A program made the position numbers and the translations under genes. Source: Eubacteriaceae bacterium (lineage in GTDB: Bacteria > Bacillota > Clostridia > Lachnospirales > Lachnospiraceae). Taken from it: a DNA stretch of 64,000 nucleotides. The stretch spans positions 138,564 through 202,563 of the forward strand of contig CABJBF010000003.1 in the NCBI GenBank assembly GCA_902363805.1. Reading direction: 5' to 3'. Shown here piece by piece: positions 1 through 10,324 of this stretch (the stretch's first letter is position 1; every line of letters starts with the position of its first letter). The notes beneath the pieces are model-generated. The model saw only the letters and a program-made list of their open reading frames with translations, did not search any database and was not told the DNA's origin.

Positions 1-1706
<1,706 letters not shown>

Positions 1707-1762
1707 TTATTTCTCGGTTTTCCGAGTTCAAATATATGTTAAATAATTTCTTATTTGTAAAA

Positions 1763-2404
1763 TTAATTAGCTACCTTAACCATGCTATGTCTTATAACAC
1801 TGTCTCTATATTTATAGCCTTTCTGGAATTCCTCAACAACAACATTTTCTTCTAATTCGTCATTGTCTTCATGCATTACTGCATTGTGTAATTCCGGATC
1901 AAATTGTTGGCCTTTAGCTTCAATGACTGTAACTCCCATTTCTTCAAATGCTGTCATCAACTGCTTATATATTAAATTCATTCCCTGACCTGTTGGTGAT
2001 TTTTGTTCTTCTTCTGATAATGCTGCGATACCTCTTTCAAAGTTATCCACAATCGGAAGAAGTTTTTCAATAATTGATCTTGCACCAACTTCAAACATTG
2101 CTGATTTTTCTTTTTCGCTACGGTTTCTGTAGTTTTGGAATTCAGCCATAAGTCTTTTATGTTTATCAGTTAACTCTTCTATCTGCTGGTCTTTCTTATC
2201 TTTCTTTCCAAATATTTTTTTCTTTTCTTTTTTGTCTGAAGAATTTTTATCTTCTGCTTCTTTTTTGTCTTTATCTTCTTTAGTATCTTCTGTTGTTTCT
2301 TTTTCAGTTTCTACTGTTTCATTTGTATCTTCTACTGTTTCTTCTTCAGTTTCAGATTTTTCTACCTTTTCTTCTTCAGGCATATCGTTAATATTCTTTT
2401 CCAT
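1763..2404 (-). CDS. grpE: Nucleotide exchange factor GrpE
   Basis: Nucleotide exchange factor for DnaK, 213 residues from the chosen start. The first 80 or so residues are a very acidic, low-complexity Glu/Thr/Asp/Lys stretch, longer than in many GrpE proteins. The family core follows: a long coiled coil (LMAEFQNYRNRSEKEK) and the C-terminal beta-wing (FDPELHNAVMHE, then GYKYRDSVIRHSMVKVAN). I chose the ATG at 2404 because an AAGGAAGG ribosome binding site precedes it; the open frame extends 13 codons further, but those overlap the end of hrcA. The gene lies 13 bases after hrcA in the heat-shock operon. Confidence 0.96.
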   Translation of the reverse strand: MEKNINDMPEEEKVEKSETEEETVEDTNETVETEKETTEDTKEDKDKKEAEDKNSSDKKEKKKIFGKKDKKDQQIEELTDKHKRLMAEFQNYRNRSEKEKSAMFEVGARSIIEKLLPIVDNFERGIAALSEEEQKSPTGQGMNLIYKQLMTAFEEMGVTVIEAKGQQFDPELHNAVMHEDNDELEENVVVEEFQKGYKYRDSVIRHSMVKVAN

Positions 2405-2417
2405 TGGACCTTCCTTT

Positions 2418-3458
2418 CTATTCGTCTTCCTTCTTGAAAGCATCGCTTAACTGGCCCTTAACTGTTCTTAATGTCTCTACAACTTTCTCATAATCCATTC
2501 GCTTCGGACCTATAACTCCGATGGTACCTTTAATGCCATCTTCTAATTCATAAGTTGCTGTTACAACACTACAATCCTTCATTCCTTCTACCGGAGTTTC
2601 TTCACCGATATAAACCTGAATTCCTGTTTCATTATCATTTACCAAATTGGTTAATGGCTTCTTTTCTTCAAATGTTGAAAGCAACAAACTTGCATTCTCG
2701 TTACTGCTTAATTCAGGATACTTCAAAATATTCGTTGCACCTGATGTATAAATCTTCATCTGTGCTTCTGATGCAATGGCTTCTGTAATTGCCTGTAACA
2801 CATCTGTTACTAATTCTTTATGTTCACCTGCATTAGATGTAAGTGTTGAAATAACAGCTATGTTAATCTGCTCAACTGCTAATCCTGCAAGACTTGTATT
2901 GAGTGCCACATTAAGTCTCAAAACCATTTCTTCATTAATCTGGTCTTTAACTTTTATAATCTTGTTTACTACTCTGTTTCTTCCCGAAACAACAATACAT
3001 AAAATCTGATTGTCATCCATAAGTGACAACTGAATGAATTTTATCTTATCTTCGTTATCTCTTGATGTTGAAATCATTGTTGCATAATTAGTATTGGTTG
3101 CAAGCATCTTCGCCATATTCTGAAGAAGGGTTTCAACCTTATCAACCTTTTCAAATAAAAGGTTTTCTCTTTCAGTTACTTTCTTTTCTCTGTTGTCTAA
3201 TTCCTGAACTTTTTCTTTCATTAAATCGTCAACATAAAGTCTGTAACCTTTATCTGTAGGAATTCGTCCTGCTGATGTATGAGGCTGAACTATATATCCC
3301 ATCTCTTCTAAGTCAGCCATCTCATTACGAATGGTTGCTGAACTTAAGTTAAGATCTGTATACTTAGAAATGGTTCTTGAACCAACGGGCTCGCCTGTTT
3401 CCAAATAGTTACGAATGACTGCCTGTAATATTTTTACTTTTCTCTCTGTCAGTTCCAT
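2418..3458 (-). CDS. hrcA: Heat-inducible transcription repressor HrcA
   Basis: Repressor of class I heat-shock genes that binds the CIRCE operator and needs GroEL for activity. 346 residues, normal for the family. The N-terminal winged helix-turn-helix (about 1-75) includes SSATIRNEMADLEEMGYI and HTSAGRIPTDKGYR, both HrcA signatures; a GAF-like and dimerisation region follows. An AAAGGAG ribosome binding site precedes the ATG. A perfect CIRCE element lies 22 bases upstream of the start, so the operon is predicted to repress itself. Confidence 0.98.
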   Translation of the reverse strand: MELTERKVKILQAVIRNYLETGEPVGSRTISKYTDLNLSSATIRNEMADLEEMGYIVQPHTSAGRIPTDKGYRLYVDDLMKEKVQELDNREKKVTERENLLFEKVDKVETLLQNMAKMLATNTNYATMISTSRDNEDKIKFIQLSLMDDNQILCIVVSGRNRVVNKIIKVKDQINEEMVLRLNVALNTSLAGLAVEQINIAVISTLTSNAGEHKELVTDVLQAITEAIASEAQMKIYTSGATNILKYPELSSNENASLLLSTFEEKKPLTNLVNDNETGIQVYIGEETPVEGMKDCSVVTATYELEDGIKGTIGVIGPKRMDYEKVVETLRTVKGQLSDAFKKEDE

Positions 3459-3480
3459 ATTCCATCTCCTTTCTACTTTA

Positions 3481-3507
3481 TTAGCACTCGTTAGTTTTGA
3501 GTGCTAA
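3481..3507 (-). promoter_or_regulatory. CIRCE operator (HrcA binding site)
   Basis: Perfect inverted repeat TTAGCACTC-N9-GAGTGCTAA, the canonical CIRCE element. It sits between the predicted hrcA promoter and the hrcA start codon, as expected for HrcA autorepression. Confidence 0.97.
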
Positions 3508-3522
3508 CACCTTTCATAAATT

Positions 3523-3551
3523 AAAATAGCACCCACCATATTATTTGTCAA
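3523..3551 (-). promoter_or_regulatory. Vegetative promoter of hrcA-grpE-dnaK
   Basis: On the minus strand, TTGACA (3546-3551) and TATTTT (3523-3528) are separated by exactly 17 bases. CIRCE begins about 15 bases downstream of the -10 box, the usual arrangement. The spacing and the CIRCE context support this over a chance match. Confidence 0.8.
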
Positions 3552-3607
3552 CATTTTTGCAAAAAAAATTATAGAAACTTTTGTAAATAATTTGTGAACA
3601 TAGAAAA

Positions 3608-3704
3608 ATAGCACAAACCTTAAGGATATATATACTATCGAAAGAACTGCTACGAGCGGCAAATGCTCTTTCGATAGTATATACATCTATCTGGTTTGTG
3701 CTAT
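3608..3704 (-). terminator. Large compound hairpin, probable hemW terminator
   Basis: Two nested perfect inverted repeats. The outer 12-bp arms ATAGCACAAACC (3608-3619) and GGTTTGTGCTAT (3693-3704) enclose a 17-bp inner stem (3629-3645 with 3667-3683, core ACTATCGAAAGA) and a 21-base loop. On the minus strand the outer arm ends in TTTTT, so it can terminate transcription from hemW, whose stop is at 3740. It is much larger than a standard intrinsic terminator and could instead encode a small structured RNA. Confidence 0.6.
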
Positions 3705-3739
3705 GATTTTTATTAGTATTAAATAGAATATTTTCCATA

Positions 3740-5098
3740 TTATAATAAAAACTCTGATAATACTACATTGCTTACATCAATTCCTCTTTCGGTAAGTTTT
3801 ATATTGTCGTTTTCGGTTTTCAATAATTTCTCCTGTGTGAGTTTTTCTAAGACATTACCGTATACGTTTTCTATTTTCTTATTAAAAAGTGTTTCAAATT
3901 TAGTTTTGTTTACTCCTTCCATCATTCTAAGGCCTAAAAACATAAATTCTTCCATCTGATCATTTTTAGAAAGTCTTTCAATATTTTTATGAATTGAACC
4001 TAATCTGTTATAATCAGTATCAAAGTCTGTATCATTATCACTTTTCTTTCGATAAATTTTTTCTTCGAATACAGATTCATCTTCTCTTGATTGTTGATTA
4101 TTATTTTCAAATTCATAATCATCTTCATCTTCAAATAAATAATCCATCATTTCTTCACTACCATATTGAAAAGCTGTCATTTCATCCATATTATCTTCAC
4201 AATTGTATATTTCATTTATGAAAGCAATGTACTTATTTAAATCTGAAATATTATTATATCGTTCATTTTCTAATAAAGAAGCTGCTCCTATTCCAAAGCC
4301 AATATAATTTTTTCTCTGCCAATATCCTACGTTATGTCTGCATTCCATGCCTTCTTTACTATAATTTGATATTTCATATCTGTGATATCCATTTTCTTCT
4401 AAGATATTCTTTGTCATGTAATACATTTCACGCTCAGTATCTTCATCAGGAAGTATATCCTTTCCCTGCAGTGCTGCTTCATTTACTCTGTCATACATTA
4501 TCGTGCCCTCTTCTACTATAAGGCTATACGCCGATATGTGCTCTGGATTCAAGGCAACTACCTTTTCTAGGGTTTCTTTATATGATGAAATCGTTTGTCC
4601 CGGAAGTGCACTCATTAAGTCAATGTTAATATTGTCAAATCCACATTCCCTTGCTATTCGATAATTATCCAAAAACTCCTGCCATGTGTGTATTCTTCCG
4701 ATGCTTTTTAATTCATCATCATTTGCCGACTGAAGTCCTATGCTTAATCTGTTCACTCCGGTTTTCTTGTAAACTTCTAATTTTTTTCTTGTCAAAGTGC
4801 CCGGATTGCATTCTATTGTTATTTCTGCATTTTCATTTATATTTGCATATTTTTTTACTGCATTCATTATGCCTTCAAATAAATGTGATTCCAATATAGA
4901 AGGGGTTCCTCCTCCAAAAAAGATTGAATCTACTTCATATCCATTCAAAATATTTTTTGACAATTCAATTTCTTTTATTAACGCATCCACATACTCCTCT
5001 TTAGTTTTGCAATCTGCCCTGTCGGAGAGAAAATCACAATAATCACATTTTTTTACGCAAAACGGAATATGGATATATATTTCTAAATGTTTGCTCAT
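3740..5098 (-). CDS. hemW: HemW-type radical SAM protein (heme chaperone, CPO-like)
   Basis: Radical SAM protein of the HemN/HemW family; HemW members bind heme and insert it into proteins rather than oxidising coproporphyrinogen. Cluster cysteines C14-x3-C18-x2-C21, GGGTPS at about 62-67 and the HemW-type HNxxYW motif (HNVGYW, about 255-260) are present. At 452 residues it is roughly 70 longer than usual; the excess is an acidic, Asp/Glu/Asn-rich insertion at about 305-375. The start was set at MSKHLEIYIHIPFC because GAGAGG lies just upstream. It sits 60 bases after lepA, the conserved Firmicutes order lepA-hemW-hrcA. Confidence 0.93.
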   Translation of the reverse strand: MSKHLEIYIHIPFCVKKCDYCDFLSDRADCKTKEEYVDALIKEIELSKNILNGYEVDSIFFGGGTPSILESHLFEGIMNAVKKYANINENAEITIECNPGTLTRKKLEVYKKTGVNRLSIGLQSANDDELKSIGRIHTWQEFLDNYRIARECGFDNINIDLMSALPGQTISSYKETLEKVVALNPEHISAYSLIVEEGTIMYDRVNEAALQGKDILPDEDTEREMYYMTKNILEENGYHRYEISNYSKEGMECRHNVGYWQRKNYIGFGIGAASLLENERYNNISDLNKYIAFINEIYNCEDNMDEMTAFQYGSEEMMDYLFEDEDDYEFENNNQQSREDESVFEEKIYRKKSDNDTDFDTDYNRLGSIHKNIERLSKNDQMEEFMFLGLRMMEGVNKTKFETLFNKKIENVYGNVLEKLTQEKLLKTENDNIKLTERGIDVSNVVLSEFLL

Positions 5099-5121
5099 TT
5101 TTACCTCTCTTTTCAACTAAT

Positions 5122-5152
5122 AAGGTCCCTCTGCCTGCTGCAAAGAGACCTT
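5122..5152 (-). other. lepA-hemW intercistronic hairpin
   Basis: On the minus strand, 13 paired positions (two G-U wobbles) close a 5-base loop: plus-strand arms 5122-5134 and 5140-5152. It starts six bases after the lepA stop codon. No U-run follows, so it looks like an mRNA-stabilising or processing hairpin rather than a terminator. Confidence 0.55.
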
Positions 5153-5157
5153 TTATA

Positions 5158-6972
5158 TTAATCTTCGTCCAATTTGAGTACTGCCATAAATGCTTCCTGT
5201 GGTATTTCAACGTTACCAACCTGACGCATTCTCTTCTTTCCTTCTTTCTGTTTTTCAAGAAGTTTTTTCTTACGTGAAATATCGCCACCATAACATTTAG
5301 CCAAAACATCTTTTCGCATTGCCTTAACTGTTTCTCTTGCAATTACTTTACTTCCGACTGCTGCCTGAATTGGAATTTCAAATAACTGACGTGGTATTTC
5401 ATTTTTAAGTTTCTCGCACATTTTTCTGCCTCGTTCATATGCTGTAACATCTGGAACGATAAATGAAAGTGCATCCACTTCTTCCTTATTAATAAGAATA
5501 TCAAGTTTAACTAACTTAGCTGCTTCATATCCTTTCAATTCATAATCAAATGACGCATATCCTCTTGAGCGGGATTTAAGTGCATCAAAGAAATCATATA
5601 TTATTTCATTTAACGGAATATCGTATTCGAGTAATGCTCTTGAACCTTCTACATATTCCATTCCTATATATGTTCCTCTTCTTTGCTGACATAATTCCAT
5701 AATAGCACCGATAAATTCAGTTGTTACCATTATTTCCGCATGAACAATAGGTTCTTCCATATGCTCAATTTCACTTGGGTCAGGCAAATTAGAAGGATTC
5801 GTAAGTTCTATAACACTTCCATCGTTTTTATATATTTTGTAAATAACACTAGGTGCAGTTGTAACTAAATCAAGATTGTACTCACGCTCAAGTCTTTCCT
5901 GTACAATTTCCAAATGAAGCAATCCTAAAAATCCGCATCTGAAGCCAAATCCTAATGCAAGTGATGTTTCAGGTTCATACTGCAAAGCTGCATCATTTAA
6001 CTGTAATTTTTCAAGAGCATCTCTTAAATCAGGATATTTTGCTCCATCTGCCGGATAAAGTCCACAGTAAACCATAGGATTAACTTTTTTGTATCCGGGA
6101 AGTGGTTCTGCACAAGGATTATCTGCATTAGTAATAGTGTCACCTACTCGCGTATCTTTTACGTTTTTGATGCTGGCTGTAATATATCCAACCATACCCG
6201 CACTAAGTTCATCACATGGAATAAACTGTCCTGCTCCAAAATATCCTACTTCAACTACATTTGCTGTTGCTCCCGTAGCCATCATTTTTATATTCATACC
6301 TGCTTTTACAACACCATGTTTTAAACGGCAAAAAACAATAACTCCCTTATACGCATCATATAAGCTGTCAAATATTAATGCCTGAAGTGGTGCGTCAACA
6401 TCTCCCTGTGGTGCCGGTATTTTTTCCACTATCTGTTCTAATACTTCTTCTATATTTAATCCTGTTTTTGCTGAAATAAGTGGTGCATCATGAGCTTCAA
6501 GTCCGATTACATCTTCTATTTCATTTATAACTCTTTCAGGATCTGCACTAGGCAAATCTATCTTGTTGATAACAGGGAATACTTCCAAGTCATGATCAAG
6601 TGCCATATAAACATTTGCCAAAGTCTGTGCTTCTACACCCTGTGCTGCATCGACAACAAGGATTGCACCATCACATGCTGCAAGGCTTCGTGATACTTCA
6701 TAGTTAAAATCGACATGTCCCGGTGTATCGATAAGGTTAAAAATGTATTCTTCTCCATCTTTTGCCTTATATACCGTTCTTACTGCCTGTGACTTAATCG
6801 TTATTCCACGTTCTCTCTCTAGTTCCATATTATCAAGAACCTGTGCCTGCATTTCTCTGCTTGTTAACAATCCTGTTTTTTCAATAATTCTATCTGCCAA
6901 AGTTGACTTTCCATGGTCAATATGGGCAATAATGCAAAAGTTTCTTATTTTACTCTGATCAATGTGAGCCAC
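5158..6972 (-). CDS. lepA: Elongation factor 4 (LepA), ribosomal GTPase
   Basis: Translational GTPase that acts on stalled or mistranslocated ribosomes. 604 residues, standard length. G1 loop AHIDHGKS at 16-23, DTPGH at 83-87 and NKID at 137-140 are intact. The C-terminal LepA-specific domain ends with [19 protein letters not shown] and [13 protein letters not shown]. The start codon is GTG ([11 protein letters not shown]), with GGAGG seven bases upstream. First gene of the lepA-hemW pair. Confidence 0.98.
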   Translation of the reverse strand: MAHIDQSKIRNFCIIAHIDHGKSTLADRIIEKTGLLTSREMQAQVLDNMELERERGITIKSQAVRTVYKAKDGEEYIFNLIDTPGHVDFNYEVSRSLAACDGAILVVDAAQGVEAQTLANVYMALDHDLEVFPVINKIDLPSADPERVINEIEDVIGLEAHDAPLISAKTGLNIEEVLEQIVEKIPAPQGDVDAPLQALIFDSLYDAYKGVIVFCRLKHGVVKAGMNIKMMATGATANVVEVGYFGAGQFIPCDELSAGMVGYITASIKNVKDTRVGDTITNADNPCAEPLPGYKKVNPMVYCGLYPADGAKYPDLRDALEKLQLNDAALQYEPETSLALGFGFRCGFLGLLHLEIVQERLEREYNLDLVTTAPSVIYKIYKNDGSVIELTNPSNLPDPSEIEHMEEPIVHAEIMVTTEFIGAIMELCQQRRGTYIGMEYVEGSRALLEYDIPLNEIIYDFFDALKSRSRGYASFDYELKGYEAAKLVKLDILINKEEVDALSFIVPDVTAYERGRKMCEKLKNEIPRQLFEIPIQAAVGSKVIARETVKAMRKDVLAKCYGGDISRKKKLLEKQKEGKKRMRQVGNVEIPQEAFMAVLKLDED

Positions 6973-7060
6973 TGTTGTTCCTCCATGTTGTTTTATATTA
7001 ATTTCTTGTTTGATTATGTTCTATTTTAAATATAATGCATACTTTTCCACACTAACGCTC

Positions 7061-7089
7061 ATTATAGCATATTATAAAACTATTTTCCA
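7061..7089 (-). promoter_or_regulatory. Probable lepA promoter
   Basis: On the minus strand, TATAAT (7061-7066) lies 17 bases after TGGAAA (7084-7089), about 90 bases before lepA. The -10 box is perfect and the -35 weak. The rest of the 412-base gap 6973-7384 shows only AT-rich sequence and an 11-bp inverted repeat (7250-7260 with 7344-7354) of unclear meaning; I see no convincing gene there. Confidence 0.45.
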
Positions 7090-7384
7090 TCGTGTTCTTT
7101 CAGATAAACTATGTAATGAGGTTGGTAATTTTGAGTCAAGATATATATACGAAACACATGACGAATATGTTGTTCTTCATTTAGTTTCCCAGAACAACGG
7201 GATTACTTTTATTCCTGATAAATTTTATATGTCGAGACCTTACAATAATTTAAAAGCCACCTCATGCAACAATAGTATTCTTTAACGTAGAAAAGGTAAA
7301 TAATCAAATATCTACTAAAAAGATATACTATCATAAGCATATAGTGGCTTTTAATCTATAACTTGTGGCATTACATAATTTTAC

Positions 7385-8356
7385 TTATTCAAAATCGTAA
7401 ACCATTCCCCACTGATTTCTAACTGAAGTAAGAGTTTCCATTACATCTCTTACAATCTGAAGATTTTCCTGTCCTGAATTATTATTAATATATTCTTCCA
7501 TATCCATAACTTCATATTGAAGTGCTTTTTTCGTATCACCTTCGTCTATAACCTCAGTATGTCCGTCAGCAGTATATGTAATTGTTGCTTTTTGAGCTCT
7601 TGGATATTCATCTATCTGTATATATCCCTTTTCTCCTGAAATAACACCTCTTTTTGGTTGTTTTGCTCTCATTGTAAGTGCAATAACAGACATTTGCCCA
7701 TCATTATTTTTTAAAATAATTCCACTTGTTTCATCAACTCCTGTTTCAAAATAATTTGCAGTAGTAAGAACAACATTTGGTTTGCTTTCCATAAAATATC
7801 TGGCAAATGATACTGCATATACTCCTATATCAAGCAATGCCCCACCTGCTAATGATTTTGAGAAAAATCTGTTATTTACATCATATTCCTTGCAGCTTCC
7901 AAAATTAACCTGCACCATTTTTACCTTTCCTATTTCACCATCTTCTATCATTTTCTTTATCTTCTTATATAAAGGCATGTGAAGAAGTGTCACGCCATCA
8001 CATATAACTAAATTATTTTTCTTTGCCACCTTGACGCATTCTTCTAACTGTCTGCTGTTTACCGTAATTGCCTTTTCACAAAATACATGCTTTCCTGCCT
8101 TTAATGATTTAAGCATCATTTCATAATGCATATTGTGTGGAGTCGCAATGTATACTATATGAATATTCTTATCTGATAGCATTTCATCTAAATCATTATA
8201 TGCATGTTCTATTTTATATTCTTTGGCAAAATTTTCAGCCTTCTCAAGTGAACTTCCACACACTCCATAAACAGTTCCATGTACTGCCCACAAAGCCTCT
8301 GCCATTTCACTGCCAATCCATCCTGTACCAACTATTCCCCAGTTTAAATTACTCAT
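7385..8356 (-). CDS. Gfo/Idh/MocA family NAD(P)-dependent oxidoreductase
   Basis: Predicted cytoplasmic sugar or polyol dehydrogenase. The N-terminal Rossmann fold has GIVGTGWIG (7-15). The family's EKP catalytic-loop motif reads EKA (94-96, HVFCEKAITVN), so the usual proline is alanine. The GFO/IDH/MocA C-terminal domain follows (GGALLDIGVYAVSFARY). 323 residues, normal size. The substrate cannot be read from sequence. It lies downstream of rpiA and an RpiR-family regulator on the same strand, suggesting a sugar-phosphate role. Confidence 0.88.
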   Translation of the reverse strand: MSNLNWGIVGTGWIGSEMAEALWAVHGTVYGVCGSSLEKAENFAKEYKIEHAYNDLDEMLSDKNIHIVYIATPHNMHYEMMLKSLKAGKHVFCEKAITVNSRQLEECVKVAKKNNLVICDGVTLLHMPLYKKIKKMIEDGEIGKVKMVQVNFGSCKEYDVNNRFFSKSLAGGALLDIGVYAVSFARYFMESKPNVVLTTANYFETGVDETSGIILKNNDGQMSVIALTMRAKQPKRGVISGEKGYIQIDEYPRAQKATITYTADGHTEVIDEGDTKKALQYEVMDMEEYINNNSGQENLQIVRDVMETLTSVRNQWGMVYDFE

Positions 8357-8418
8357 GATTATCCTCCTAACTTAATATCCACATTTTTCAAATTGCTTTT
8401 GTATAACACCACAATCTT

Positions 8419-9075
8419 TTACTCTATTACACGAATGCCACTTTCTCCTGCAATTAATGCCTTTGACACTATATTGTAAAATAATGATGTTTCTACTATG
8501 CCTGTTATGTGCTTTAATTTTTCATCTAATACTTTTACATCCTGTCCTTTTTCAAAGTACGCATTCATAAGATAGTTTCCGTCATCACTTACTAAAGTTC
8601 CCATTTTCATTTCTGTTGAACGTTCTTCTACTTTTGCTCCCATTTCTTCTAATTTAGATTTAACATATTCTTTTGCACTTTTTATTACTTCCACTGCAAC
8701 TGCATGTTCAAATGTTAACTCATCTGAATATTTTTCTTCATCCGCTAATATCACATAATCTTTTGCCATAACAGCTACTATTTTTTCTCTTGTAAAAATT
8801 CCGCCATCAGTCTTTAACGCATTAAGATTTTTGTCAATCTCATTGCATCCGTCAAACGCAATATCAATTTGTTTAACAAATTCTAACGGTAATACTTCTA
8901 TTCCTGCTTTGACACATAAATTCATTGTATCTTCGCTAGGTGTAACTGCTTTAACTTTCTTATTTCCATTTTTTAGTTCTTCAATAAGAAAAGCTATTGT
9001 TCTTCCTCCACCAAGTCCTATAACCATTCCATCTTTAATCATTTCATAAGCTGCTTTTGCACATTTTTGTTTCAT
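8419..9075 (-). CDS. rpiA: Divergent ribose-5-phosphate isomerase A-like protein
   Basis: Resembles RpiA, which interconverts ribose 5-phosphate and ribulose 5-phosphate. 218 residues, the usual length. The RpiA landmarks are present but altered: GTGST reads GGGRT (22-26), DGADE reads DGCNE (75-79), and KGGG reads KTDGG (88-92), followed by TREK (95-98). Against E. coli RpiA this keeps the equivalents of Asp81 (D75), Lys94 (K88) and Glu103 (E97), but the second catalytic aspartate (Asp84) is Asn78. It may be a slow isomerase or act on another sugar phosphate. It follows the RpiR regulator on the same strand. Start supported by AGGAGG. Confidence 0.75.
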   Translation of the reverse strand: MKQKCAKAAYEMIKDGMVIGLGGGRTIAFLIEELKNGNKKVKAVTPSEDTMNLCVKAGIEVLPLEFVKQIDIAFDGCNEIDKNLNALKTDGGIFTREKIVAVMAKDYVILADEEKYSDELTFEHAVAVEVIKSAKEYVKSKLEEMGAKVEERSTEMKMGTLVSDDGNYLMNAYFEKGQDVKVLDEKLKHITGIVETSLFYNIVSKALIAGESGIRVIE

Positions 9076-9099
9076 TTTGTAATTCCTCCTATTAATATG

Positions 9100-9174
9100 T
9101 ATTGCCCCCTCCCTTCGGTCGGCGGCTATTCGTCGGAAACATTTATAAAAAATGAACTTCGTTCATTTTGTTTC
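9100..9174 (-). repeat. Intergenic repeat copy A (rpiR-rpiA gap)
   Basis: About 75 bases between the rpiR stop and the rpiA ribosome binding site, clearly similar to 52442-52513 in the argB-argD gap. Both begin TATTGCC, contain GGxGGCTA and GGAAAxATTTATA, and end TTCATTTT or TCATTTT. Copy A also holds a perfect 9-bp hairpin AAAATGAAC-TTC-GTTCATTTT (9149-9169). Probably a dispersed structured intergenic element. Confidence 0.6.
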
Positions 9175-9180
9175 CTCCTC

Positions 9181-10032
9181 TTATAATTTTTCATCTGCCA
9201 TAAGATTTTCACATTTGCTTAATCTTTCATAACTTTTCTGCTGTCCTACTGTTAAGAACAAATATAGAATTTCTATAATTGTTGTTGCTGATACTCTTGA
9301 GAAATAAAACTCATTTAAGAATAATTTTTCTCTGGTAGCCGTCTGTATATGATAATCTACTGTCTTTGCAATAGTCGAATCGGGATTATTTGTAATGCCA
9401 ATGGTTGTTGCTCCATTTTCCTTTGCGGCCTCAACCATTTTCTGAACCTGCTTCGACTCTCCTGTGTTAGAAATTGCAATTAACACATCTTGTTCTTTTA
9501 AAGTCATAGAAAATGATAATTGAGTTTCCCATATGCTTCCTGCCATGGAGCGGATTCCAATTTCATTAAACTTATATGCTCCGTCTAAAGCTACAGGAAT
9601 CGTATTTCCTACTGCAACAAACTGTACAATTCCCGCATTCTGTATGCTTTCAAGAATCTTATCAAATTCTTTTGTATCTATTAACGAAATGGTCTGCTTC
9701 ATTTCTTCTATTTTATTTGCCAAAATATTTTGTAATGACTGTCCGATATCTTCTCTTGTAATATCATTAGAAACCGGTATGTTGTCATCACCTTCAACAA
9801 TTTCTCTAGCCAGTGCAATCTTTAAATGGTGAAATCCGTCCACGTCACACTTTTTACAAAATCGTGAAACACTTGCTACACTTGTTCCACTATTCTTAGC
9901 TAATTCTGAAATTGTCATATTTACAACTTCTTTATAATTGCTAAGTATGTAATTTCCTATCTTTTTTTCCTGTTCAAAAAACGAGTCATATAATCTGTTT
10001 ATTTTCTCAATTATCGAAATATTTTTTTCCAT
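9181..10032 (-). CDS. RpiR/MurR family transcriptional regulator (HTH + SIS domain)
   Basis: DNA-binding regulator that senses a phosphorylated sugar. Residues 1-80 form the HTH_6 domain (MTISELAKNSGTSVASVSRFCKKCDVDGFHHLK). Residues about 115-260 form a SIS sugar-phosphate isomerase-fold domain (VQFVAVGNT, then DVLIAISNTGESKQV). 283 residues from the ATG at 10032, chosen because AAAGGAA precedes it and because the longer open frame would start upstream of the predicted promoter. It is first in a run with rpiA and a Gfo/Idh oxidoreductase. Three GAAAATnATTTTC-like sites around its promoter point to autoregulation. Confidence 0.9.
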   Translation of the reverse strand: MEKNISIIEKINRLYDSFFEQEKKIGNYILSNYKEVVNMTISELAKNSGTSVASVSRFCKKCDVDGFHHLKIALAREIVEGDDNIPVSNDITREDIGQSLQNILANKIEEMKQTISLIDTKEFDKILESIQNAGIVQFVAVGNTIPVALDGAYKFNEIGIRSMAGSIWETQLSFSMTLKEQDVLIAISNTGESKQVQKMVEAAKENGATTIGITNNPDSTIAKTVDYHIQTATREKLFLNEFYFSRVSATTIIEILYLFLTVGQQKSYERLSKCENLMADEKL

Positions 10033-10047
10033 CTTATTTCCTTTCAC

Positions 10048-10120
10048 AAAAATCATTTTCACGTCTTTATAATACGCAATAATCATTTTCACGTCAATAT
10101 CTTTTATGAAAATCATTTTC
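10048..10120 (-). promoter_or_regulatory. rpiR promoter with triple 30-bp-spaced operator
   Basis: On the minus strand, TTGACG (10092-10097) and TATTAT (10069-10074) are separated by 17 bases. Three copies of the near-palindrome GAAAATCATTTTC lie at 10108-10120 (perfect), 10078-10090 (11 of 13) and 10048-10060 (12 of 13), exactly 30 bases apart. They fall upstream of the -35, inside the spacer and downstream of the -10, which is a layout suited to repression by a SIS-domain regulator. Confidence 0.65.
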
Positions 10121-10324
10121 TTGGTTCTTTTTTATGAAAGATTTATTTTCCTACCACATTTATTAATTTTTTAATAAATATTTTGACCTAATTAAATTTT
10201 TATTTTATGATTTATTTTAGATGTGATGAAAGTATCATAATATGCCTCAGAACTTGTAACCTCTATGCCTTTATCACTATCATTTAAGTATTCAATTATT
10301 TTTATTATGAATTGGAGATTATAT

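Noticed and set aside
7010..7285. Plus-strand frame of about 90 codons in the lepA upstream gap
   Set aside because: Begins at TTG or ATG without a Shine-Dalgarno sequence, overlaps the lepA promoter and shows no recognisable motif.
10033..10116. N-terminal extension of the RpiR regulator
   Set aside because: It would be encoded by the promoter and operator repeats, and the family normally starts at MEKN-type residues.
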